Shown here: in pieces, positions 55,596-64,000 of the stretch
Layout of the letters: each line of letters begins with the position of its first letter
How positions within the stretch are numbered: position 1 is the first letter of the stretch
Assembly: GCA_009731375.1 (NCBI GenBank)
Contig: BJOX01000008.1
Location: forward strand, 730,420-794,419
Reading direction: 5' to 3'
From: Paulinella micropora
Lineage: Eukaryota; Cercozoa; Imbricatea; Euglyphida
Length of the DNA stretch: 64,000 nucleotides
The notes under the pieces: model-generated
What the model saw: the letters and a program-made list of their open reading frames with translations, nothing else
Databases searched by the model: none
Told to the model about the DNA's origin: nothing
Translations under genes and position numbers: made by a program

Positions 55596-56790
55596 ATATG
55601 AAATTATTCCTAGTTTCTGATGCCAAGCCATGACAGATTTAATATTTTGAAAGGTGAATATTCCTTTTTTAATTTTTCGAAGTATGAGAAAGAACTTTAT
55701 TAAAATTATTAATTGAGTCTGAAGAGGCAGATAGATATTAATATCAATACAAAATGAATGTAAAGTTATAATAATAGTTTGATACTATCTATTTTCAAGA
55801 TCGGATGCAGTTTAAAGTCATGTTCAGGATTTATCATATTTGAGTCTCGACGAATAAGTGATGCAGTAATAAAAAATTCAAATGTCAGTTGACTTTGTTT
55901 ATTTCCAAGCCTGGTAGTAAATATTACTTTTCCCACAACCAAGTGCAACTTTTAATATATAATAGAATCGTGACTTACAATTCGTGGAGATGGGAAGTTG
56001 GAAACATACGGTATACTGACAAGGGAAATGGTAAATTTTACTCCTGGAGCAAACTATGACAAAGGCACACAAATCAATCAATTTGAAATACAACCCGTCC
56101 CCCAACCCGAATTTGATTCGCGCCAGAAGACTAACCTCAAATTTGATTGGCGACTCACAATATCGATATATCTCAGACCACACAAAGTAAACCCTGCAAA
56201 AAGGAATGCAGTAAACCACAGGCAGCGTCAAACTTTCTTCTCTCCACTTCGTACAACCTCGTTCTTCAATTTTTCCTACCAAATCAAAGCAACCCAACGA
56301 ACGCAAAGACACATGATGCGGTGAAAAACGATAAAATAAACCTTAGAAGGAGTCGAAATTCATTTCTCTACGCTTCTGCATACCAACTAACGTAACGTAA
56401 CTGATCTCTCTCCCGCGCAAAAATATCACGTAACACTCGTTGTCTTTAGGTTGTACTTCATTCACTGGGACTGTCATGCAAAAAAATAAGTCCAGTGGGG
56501 GAGGAAACGGCAGTGCACTTCATGTACTGTCTGGCGCAAAGTTACCCACCGTGTTTAGCGGAGCCAGAAAACCCCATTGTGAGTCGTGATTTCGAAGAAT
56601 AGGAAAGAAACTGGCACTGGAGACGTGACGGCATTTGCTACGTATTTTATTACAGCGTTAGATTATGCTAACAATAAACAGTCGAAAAAATAAAAATTAG
56701 AAACACCATTAGAATTTAAAAAACCTTTTAAATGGCCGCTTACAAGACTGATTTACATCCGCATATCCGTATCTTTCTTCTTTTTTATCT
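55596..56790. other. Unique AT-rich region, no gene supported
   Basis: About 1.2 kb; the 137- and 108-codon frames overlap antisense to each other and lack motifs. Nothing recognised. Confidence 0.4.
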
Positions 56791-56791
56791 A

Positions 56792-56877
<86 letters not shown>
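56791..56877. repeat. CT array
   Basis: (CT)n next to the GAA-ended (here TTC) LINE tail. Confidence 0.9.
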
Positions 56878-56882
<5 letters not shown>

Positions 56883-57027
56883 TCTTCTTCGTTTTTATTG
56901 AGAGAACAATTTTTACAATCGGACTCAAGGATCGTCCACGTGAAAAGTATAGCTATTAAGTCATACCTTTATCTAAGGTGGAAACCTAGTTATTAAATCG
57001 AGCGTATTAATTGAAAGTATTAATATT
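56878..57027 (-). repeat. LINE 3' tail copy, minus strand
   Basis: Reverse complement of the same tail as at 57031-57215: ...GTCCGATTGTAAAAATTGTTCTCTCAATAAAAACGAAGAAG. It is truncated after ~150 bp (AATATTAATACTTTCAATT) and lies directly next to the longer LINE. Confidence 0.83.
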
Positions 57028-57221
57028 CTCTCTTCTTCTTCTTCTTCATTTTTATTGAGAGAACAATTTTACAATTGGACTCAGGGAACGTCCACGTAAA
57101 AAGTATAGCTAGTAAGTTATACCTTTATCTAAGGTGGAAACCTAGTTATTCAGTACTAGTTGAGCGTATTAAGGAAGATATCGATATTAAATTAGTATTC
57201 AGCTGCTCAGTATTAATATTA

Positions 57222-57581
57222 TATTATAGTTATTAAAATTTATATTTTTGCTTAGATATGTTGCGTGGTGATATATATTATTATGCTATGTTATGGATAT
57301 GTAATTGTAAAGGTGTAGTCATGTGTGGCGGCCCCCCCCCTCTCTTTTCTTTTTCTAGAAAAGGAATAAAAGAAGAAAAGGGGAGGGGGGGTGGAAGTTG
57401 TTGATATTGTATTATAGTTATTAAAATTAATATTTTTGCTTAGATATGTGCGCGGTGATATATATTATTATGCTATGTTATGGATATGTAATTGTAAAGG
57501 TGTAGTCGTATGTGTGGCGGCCCCCCCCTCTCTTTTCTTTTTTCACAGAAAAGAGTAAAAGAGAAGGGGGGGGGGGGGGGG
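57222..57581 (-). repeat. 188-bp tandem duplication with polypurine/polypyrimidine hairpin in LINE 3' UTR
   Basis: The segment TATTATAGTTATTAAAATT...GTGTGGCGGCCCCCCC at 57222 recurs from 57410. Each unit ends in a hairpin: a C-run plus CTCTCTTTTCTTTTT pairs with AAAAG-AATAAAAGAAG-AAAAGGGG-type sequence. The second hairpin's G-run leads into the N-gap. Confidence 0.8.
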
Positions 57582-57801
57582 NNNNNNNNNNNNNNNNNNN
57601 NNNNNNNNNNNNNNNNNNNNNNNNNNNNNNNNNNNNNNNNNNNNNNNNNNNNNNNNNNNNNNNNNNNNNNNNNNNNNNNNNNNNNNNNNNNNNNNNNNNN
57701 NNNNNNNNNNNNNNNNNNNNNNNNNNNNNNNNNNNNNNNNNNNNNNNNNNNNNNNNNNNNNNNNNNNNNNNNNNNNNNNNNNNNNNNNNNNNNNNNNNNN
57801 N
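57582..57801. other. 220-N gap
   Basis: It starts inside the G-run of the LINE 3' UTR hairpin and covers the C-terminus of the LINE protein. Confidence 0.95.
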
Positions 57802-59640
57802 TATAGTTGTTTCATTTGTTTTATGTTTAGATATTTTTTAGCATATAGTAATGAGTTGATTGTGGGTTGGAGTTTACGGATTATGTTGTTAATATGTTGG
57901 TCATATTTAAGGTTATGTTGTAGTGTTATGCCTAGGAGTTTTGCGTGTTGGCATTGCTCGAGGGTATGGTTGTTTATTGTTATTGTGATATTTTGTTTTG
58001 TTTTATGGAAAATTGTGTATGTTGTTTTTGTTGGGTTGGGTACTAGGTTATTAGAGTGGAAGTAGTTTATTAATTTCGTTATTTCTGTTTGTGTTTTTTC
58101 TTGTAGATTTTTAGGATTTTTAGCTGTTATTATGAGTGTGGTGTCGTCTGCATATGTGTATACTATCCCTTGTATAATATTGATTATGTCATTTATGTAG
58201 AGTAGGAAGAATGGTGGAGAGTGTGCTGCCTTGCGGGATGCCATGTGTGATGGTGCGTTTGTGAGACTTGGCATATTGTGTGTGGACTTCTTGAATGCGG
58301 TTCGAGAAGTAGGATGCAAAGAACTGGACTGTACCTTCGTTGAAATTAAAATTTCGTCGAAGTTTGTCTAGTAGCTTTGAATGCTCTACTGTATCGTATG
58401 CTTTCGAGAGGTCTACATAGAGAGCTAGTGCTAGCTCTTCTTTGTCTTTATGTTTTTGTATTTGGTTTATTATGGTTTGGACTGTCATGGTTGTGCTTGA
58501 GTTAGGTCGAAATGCGTATTGTGTATGTGATATTATGTTGTGTTTTGTTAGGTGATCCATTATTTGTTTATTTATTATTGTGTCAAATACTTTAGCTATT
58601 ATAGGTAGTAATGATATCGGTCTGTAGTTGGCTGGCATGCTTGTGTCGCTGGCTTTGTATAGTTCTATTACTTTTGTTGTTTTGAGTGCGTCTGGGTATT
58701 TATTTTCATTTATGGCTTTGTTGAAGAGGTTGGTGAGTATAGGTGCGAGGAAGGCGTGCATGTCTTTTATAAGTGTTGGTTTTATTTTGTATATGTCCTC
58801 TGCTTTATCTCTGTTTATGTTTTTAAGTGTTTTGTTTACAATGTCTTCTGTTGTGTTATGTAGTTTGAAGCTTGGATGTGTTTGTTTGTTTTCTTCCGCT
58901 TTCTCTTCTGGTTGTTGTTTATGTTCGGTTGTTGGTATGCTGTTGCTTGTTTTTTTGCCTATTGTTATGTAATGATCGTTGAGTGCGTTTGCTATTTCTA
59001 TGGGGTCTGTGTATGTTTTGTTGTTGTATTGTATTGTGGTTGGCGACGCTCTCGGTGGTTTGTTGTTAGGTACTAACTCTCTGAGTTTTCTATGTTGTTT
59101 TTTTGGGTTGTTTTTATTTTCTTCTAGCGTCTTCATAACTTCGTCTTTTTTTGCTTTGTGTATTATTTTGTCGACTTTGTATCTCTGTGTCCTGTATGCT
59201 TGTTTGTTTTCTGTTGTTGGGTTATCTCTCCATTTTTTATATAGTAGGTGCTTTTTTCTTATTTGCCTCTTTATTATGGGGCTGCACCAGCTTTTTCTTC
59301 TATTGCATTGCTTTGGTTTTCGTTCGAAGTGTTCTATGACTTTTGTTATTGTTGTTTGTATGTCTCTAAACTTTTGGTTTGTGTCGCTGCTTTCTGTGTT
59401 GTCCTGTGTGATGTATTCTAACTGTGTTTTGAGGTTTGCTAGGATTGTGTCTTTATTTTTGTCGTATATGTTTTTGGTGAGTCTGGGTGTGTTGTCTGTG
59501 TTTGGTTTTCTTGTATGTGTGTGTATTATTGCGTATATGGGGTGGTGGTCTGATATGCATGGGCTTATGATGTTTGCTTCTATGTTGGCATTGATGTTAG
59601 TGATTATCATGTCTATGAGTGTATGGGATGTTGTGTGGAC
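57802..59640 (-). pseudogene. LINE ORF2 fragment: endonuclease end and reverse transcriptase
   Basis: Frame 59610-58189 (473 codons) begins inside the endonuclease: upstream codons read SHTLIDM and then CISDHHPIYAII carries the conserved SDHxP end motif. RT motifs are ANYRPISLLPIIAKVFD, QYAFRPNSSTT, LYVDLSKAYDTVEH (motif A Asp) and HGIPQGSTLS (motif B). The phase then shifts near 58210 and the next frame carries FFLLYINDI and TYADDT (motif C, the YADD box at 58143-58154), then KLLGITLQHNL. Coding is lost at the gap. The motifs fit Jockey/CR1-like clades; the exact clade is not assigned. An open copy would nick DNA and copy its own mRNA at the target. Confidence 0.88.
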
Positions 59641-59643
59641 CTC

Positions 59644-59688
<45 letters not shown>

Positions 59689-59696
59689 CCAAGCGG
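59641..59696. repeat. CT array
   Basis: (CT)n with CTTT interruptions between the truncated LINE 5' end and another LINE tail. Confidence 0.9.
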
Positions 59697-59869
59697 CCTA
59701 ATATTAATACTTTCAATTCCCTTAATACGCTCGATTTAATAAGTAGGCTTCCACCTTAGATAAAGAGTACTATAAAGGCATGACTTAATAGCTATACTTT
59801 TCACGTGGACGTTCCCTGAGTCCAATTGTAAAATTGTTCTCTCAATAAAAGCGAAGAAGAAGAAGAGAG
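59697..59869 (+). repeat. LINE 3' tail copy, plus strand
   Basis: CTAATATTAATACTTTC...AATTGTTCTCTCAATAAAAGCGAAGAAGAAGAAG, matching the other tails. It points away from the minus-strand LINE, so it is a separate insertion. Confidence 0.85.
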
Positions 59870-59882
59870 ATCGAGAGAGCGA

Positions 59883-59936
<54 letters not shown>

Positions 59937-60013
59937 GAGAGAGTACACCCATATCATAACGTAAGCTACATATCGCGCAACATGTCTAAACATAAACATT
60001 AATATTAATGACA

Positions 60014-60051
<38 letters not shown>

Positions 60052-60110
60052 CTCTCTCTCGATCTCTCTCTCGATCTCTCTCTCGATCTCTCTCTCTCGA
60101 TTTCACTCTC

Positions 60111-60166
<56 letters not shown>

Positions 60167-60181
60167 TCGCTCTCTCTCACT

Positions 60182-60233
<52 letters not shown>

Positions 60234-60235
60234 AT
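59870..60235. repeat. AG then CT arrays with GATC units
   Basis: AG/GT array (59870-59940), ~80 bp unique, then CT array (60019-60235) with regular CTCTCGATCTCT units. Confidence 0.9.
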
Positions 60236-60829
60236 ACATATATATACATATATATATCTATCTATCTATTCTATCTATTCTAATCTATTCTAATCTATTC
60301 TATCTATTCTAATCTATTCTAATATATTCTTTTAATCTATTCTATCTATTCTATCTATATTTATCTATATTCTATCTTCTATCTATATTCTATCTATCTA
60401 TTCTATCTATTCTATCTACTCTATATCCTCTATATCCTCTATCTCCTCTATCTCCTCTACCTACTCTACCTACTCTATCTACTCTATCTACTCTATCTAT
60501 TCTATCTGTTCTATCTGTTCTATCTGTATCTGTTCTATCTACTCTATCTACTCTATCCACTCTATCTACTCTATCCACTCTATCCACTCTATCCACTCTA
60601 TCTACTCTATCTACGCTATCTACTCTATCTACTCTATCTACTCTATCCACTCTTTCTACTCTTTCTACTCTATCCACTCTTTCTACTCTTTCTACTCTTT
60701 CTATTCTATCTACTCTTCTACTCTCTACTCTCTACTCTCTACTCTATCTATTCTATCTATGCTATCTATTCTACCTATTCTACCTATTCTATCTATTCTA
60801 TCTATTCTAGCTATTCTATCCATCTATCC

Positions 60830-60882
<53 letters not shown>

Positions 60883-60971
60883 CCTACCTACCTACCTATC
60901 TTATCTTCTATCATAGATAGATAAGATAGGTAGATAGATAGATAGATAGATGGATAGATAGATAGATAGAC

Positions 60972-61029
<58 letters not shown>

Positions 61030-61030
61030 T
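60236..61030. repeat. TCTAT / CTACT / CTAT then GATA arrays
   Basis: 5-bp-based TCTAT and CTCTATC(T)A arrays to ~60810, (CTAT)n to 60900, then the complementary (GATA)n from 60912 to 61030, forming a large inverted repeat about TATCTTCTATCATAGATAGATA. Confidence 0.92.
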
Positions 61031-61344
61031 GTTGATCTGGGAGCGTCGCATAGCCAAAAGACCATAGGCGTCCTACCAGGAGACATCCTCGGCTCAGGCC
61101 TGCCTTCGCCTTCCTAGCTCCATCCTCAGCGGGGAGATCCACTGACCAAGCACAAAGTGCAGGGTAAGTACCTTTTATGGGAGAGCTCAAAGGAACACCC
61201 AACGCCACAGCTACCCATGGTGTAGCCTTGTAAGGTAGCCAACTGGCATGTAGTGCAGTTTGCTCCAGGAGGGTTGGTCTTCATGGCCACTATCCCGCCC
61301 CATCGACCAAATTTTCTTACATCGAGGGGAGGGACGCCCTCCGG
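61031..61344. other. Unique island in GATA arrays
   Basis: About 310 bp of normal-complexity sequence, no recognised gene. Confidence 0.5.
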
Positions 61345-61345
61345 G

Positions 61346-61401
<56 letters not shown>

Positions 61402-61427
61402 TCTAGATAGATATCTAGATAGATATC

Positions 61428-61507
<80 letters not shown>
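61345..61507 (+). repeat. GATA array
   Basis: (GATA)n with three GATATCTA interruptions. Confidence 0.93.
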
Positions 61508-61508
<1 letters not shown>

Positions 61509-61598
61509 GAGATATCGCAAAAGGAATGTAGTCCTTGCAAAGGAACGCAGTTTCACATCAAGCAGCAATTTGTGTACTATGCATGTGTCCGGGATGGG

Positions 61599-61600
<2 letters not shown>
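61508..61600 (+). repeat. ~90-bp dispersed element, copy 1
   Basis: GATATCGCAAAAGGAATGTA...GCATGTGTCCGGGATGGGA. It recurs in reverse complement at 62286-62374, in both cases bordered by GATA/CTAT arrays on the GATATCGCAAA side. Confidence 0.8.
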
Positions 61601-61640
<40 letters not shown>

Positions 61641-61677
61641 GTAGGTAGGTAGGTAGGTAGGTAGATAGATAGATAGG

Positions 61678-61717
<40 letters not shown>

Positions 61718-61771
61718 ATAGCTAGAATAGCTAGAATAGCTAGAATAGCTAGAATAGATAGAATAGATAGA

Positions 61772-61830
<59 letters not shown>

Positions 61831-61849
61831 TCCATCCATCCATCCATCC

Positions 61850-61901
<52 letters not shown>

Positions 61902-61904
61902 GTC
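61601..61904. repeat. GATA, GGTA, AATAGCTAG and CTAT arrays
   Basis: (GATA)n with GGTA and AGAATAGCT interruptions, then a switch to (CCAT)/(CTAT) at about 61830. Confidence 0.92.
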
Positions 61905-62285
61905 ACCCTCCCAGTGCGTGCTCTGCACCGCCTGAACCCCCTGGAGAAGATTTTGCTCATGTTCACCCTTACGAAGACCTTTTGGGCCTCCTCGAAAAGA
62001 AGAGCCCAAAAGCGCACGTCCATCCGGACTACAAGTCGCAACCCGGCATTATCAACCTGGATTCCACCCACTGTGTTGACGCCGAGACATACTCCCATTT
62101 CGTCCATCGGACAAGAAGTGCCCCGAAAGAACCAACCGAAAGAAGAAAACGCCTGGTATTGCCATCAACACNNNNNNNNNNTTTCTTTCTCTTCTTCCTT
62201 ATCCTCCCACTCTCCATTCCTAGATTGCCTTTTTCTTCAACGTCCTTCCTCCTCTTCTTTTTCCAGAACACAGTCTACCCGTGAT
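61905..62285. other. Unique island with 10-N gap
   Basis: About 380 bp including the 10-N gap 62172-62181. Frames are open on both strands before the gap, but no family is recognised; GC-richer than its surroundings. Confidence 0.45.
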
Positions 62286-62378
62286 TCCCATCCCGGACAC
62301 ATGCACAGTACACAAATTATTGTTTGATGTGAAACTGCGTTCCTTTGCAAGGACTACATTCCTTTGCGACATCTCATC
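62286..62378 (-). repeat. ~90-bp dispersed element, copy 2
   Basis: Reverse complement of copy 1 (61508-61600), with a few substitutions and a 3-base difference in the ATTATTGTTTGATG segment. Confidence 0.8.
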
Positions 62379-62386
62379 TATCTATC

Positions 62387-62429
<43 letters not shown>

Positions 62430-62477
62430 GTAGGTAGGTAGGTAGGTAGATAGAAAGAAAGAAAGAAAGAAAGAAAG

Positions 62478-62535
<58 letters not shown>

Positions 62536-62544
62536 TAGATAGAT

Positions 62545-62601
<57 letters not shown>

Positions 62602-62608
62602 GATAGAT

Positions 62609-62670
<62 letters not shown>

Positions 62671-62734
62671 GGATGGATGGATAGATGGATGGATTGATAG
62701 ACAGACAGACAGATAGACAGATAGACAGATAGAC

Positions 62735-62800
<66 letters not shown>

Positions 62801-62819
62801 CTAGATAGATAGATAGATG

Positions 62820-62874
<55 letters not shown>

Positions 62875-62919
62875 GGATAGATAGAATATCTACCTACCTA
62901 CCTACCTATCTACCTAAGC

Positions 62920-62952
<33 letters not shown>

Positions 62953-62991
62953 CATCTATCTATCTATCTACCTACCTACCTACCTACCTAC

Positions 62992-63049
<58 letters not shown>

Positions 63050-63074
63050 GTCTGTCTTTCTTTCTGTCTGTCTT

Positions 63075-63163
<89 letters not shown>

Positions 63164-63455
63164 GTGTGAATGCATGTATGCATGTATGTATGTATGCATG
63201 TATGCATGTATGGATGGATGGATGGATGTATGTATGTTATGTTATGTTATGTTATGTTATGTTATGTTAATATTATGTTATGTTATGTTATGTTATGTTA
63301 TGTTATGTTATGTTATGTATGTATGTATGTATGTATGTATGTATGTATGTATGTATGTGTATGTATGTGTATCTATGTATGTATGTATGTATGTATGTGT
63401 ATGTATGTATGTGTATGTATGTATGTATGTGTGTGTGTGTGTGTACGAACGTACG

Positions 63456-63526
<71 letters not shown>

Positions 63527-63608
63527 TGATATGTCTATCTGTCTGTCTGTCTTTTCACCTACATACCTACCTACATACCTACCTATCTACCTATCTATCT
63601 ATCTATCC

Positions 63609-63675
<67 letters not shown>

Positions 63676-63852
63676 ATACATGCATACATACATACATACA
63701 TACATACATACATACATACAGACAGACATACATACAGACAGACATACAGACAGACATACAGACAGACAGACAGACAGACATACATACATACATACATACA
63801 TACATACATACACACACACATACATACATACATGCATACATACATACATACA

Positions 63853-63884
<32 letters not shown>

Positions 63885-64000
63885 CATACATACATACATA
63901 CATACGTACATACGTACATACGTACGTACGTACATACGTACGTACATACATACATACAACTACAACATGCAAACATACACTTTCTTTGCCCTCCCTCCCT
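62379..64000. repeat. GATA / CTAT / ATGT / CATA arrays to window end
   Basis: (GATA)n to 62884 with GGTA, GAAA, GGAT and AGAC variants. (CTAT)n to 63163 with CTAC, CTGT and CTTT variants. (ATGT) and TTATG runs to 63450. (CTAT)n to 63673. (CATA)n with CAGA and CGTA variants to 63958. The last ~40 bases are unique. Confidence 0.93.

Larger units (their letters stand above)
57031..59640 (-). mobile_element. 5'-truncated APE-type LINE, minus strand
   Basis: From 5' to 3' on the minus strand: end of an AP endonuclease domain, a reverse transcriptase with a frameshift, a 220-N gap (57582-57801), a 3' UTR with a tandemly duplicated hairpin segment, and a tail ending AATAAAAATGAAGAAGAAG. The 5' truncation is at a CT array (59641). 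Tail copies occur at 22993, 56878 and 59697. Confidence 0.88.

Noticed and set aside
58628-59701. Plus-strand Leu/Phe/Cys/Val-rich frames resembling membrane proteins
   Set aside because: Antisense shadows of the LINE reverse transcriptase on the minus strand.
63170-63976. Open frames of Tyr/Val/Cys/Met or Leu/Ser/Ile/Tyr
   Set aside because: Translations of ATGT and CTAT microsatellites.

Overview
This is eukaryotic, repeat-dominated DNA. I see no bacterial operons, no ribosome-binding sites and no recognisable single-copy host gene. The coding capacity is almost all retroelement: at least four Ty3/gypsy-type LTR retrotransposon copies of several families, a 5'-truncated APE-type LINE with satellite copies of its 3' tail, a tRNA-derived SINE array, two fold-back elements, and very long microsatellite arrays (GATA/CTAT, ATGT/CATA, GAA/AAAG, AGT, AG/CT). 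The host cannot be named from this. An alga, other protist or fungus-like eukaryote with an expanded repeat genome is plausible. The scaffold has nine N-gaps, five of them exactly 10 N, and several of those mark likely mis-joins.

Layout. 1-42: end of a dispersed host repeat, here called R. 43-15848: element A, a giant (~16 kb) gypsy-type element with 5' LTR, PBS, long leader, gag, protease, RT, RNase H and integrase, a conserved extra C-terminal domain, and then about 2.6 kb of extra reading frames after pol (a membrane-anchored protein, a Cys-rich protein and a third protein). It carries several frameshifts and one nonsense codon. Its 3' LTR is cut by element B'. 15849-19340: B', a rearranged partial copy of family B. 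19404-20340: head-to-tail array of tRNA-derived SINEs with AAT tails. 20463-23362: microsatellites and one LINE tail. 23363-27690: mostly unique AT-rich DNA with a fold-back element and a 10-bp satellite. 27692-31745: element C, a decayed B-like protease-RT-RNase H-integrase relic. 31746-34265: minus-strand element D, which has an A-type LTR and leader but an unrelated 353-codon frame. 34266-35021: repeat R and a fold-back element. 35022-49021: element B, exactly 14,000 bp, flanked by the 4-bp target duplication GCAA. It has 237/233-bp LTRs, gag, an in-frame UGA, a protease-like frame, and a 1555-codon pol in the +1 frame. Its 3' part contains an inverted 3' fragment of an A-family element (A'). 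49022-50669: repeat R and unique DNA. 50670-55595: polypurine (GAA/AAAG) supertract. 55596-56790: unique DNA. 56791-60235: LINE and its tails in CT/AG arrays. 60236-64000: GATA/CTAT/ATGT arrays with small unique islands.

How the genes work together. In A and B, Gag would form the particle. It has a CCCH-like zinc site in place of the usual CCHC knuckle, and B also has an RGG tail. RT/RNase H would copy the RNA from a tRNA bound at the PBS, and integrase (HHCC, DDE, GPY/F) would insert the copy. Both families then carry the same extra domain of about 150 residues after integrase, which I do not recognise and which is not a chromodomain. B looks recently active by its LTRs, yet its protease active site reads Lys-Val-Gly where A has Asp-Thr-Gly. 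The features most likely to be undescribed are the shared integrase extension, the A-family post-pol genes, the UGA-linked gag-protease frame with a dead-looking protease, and the D element.
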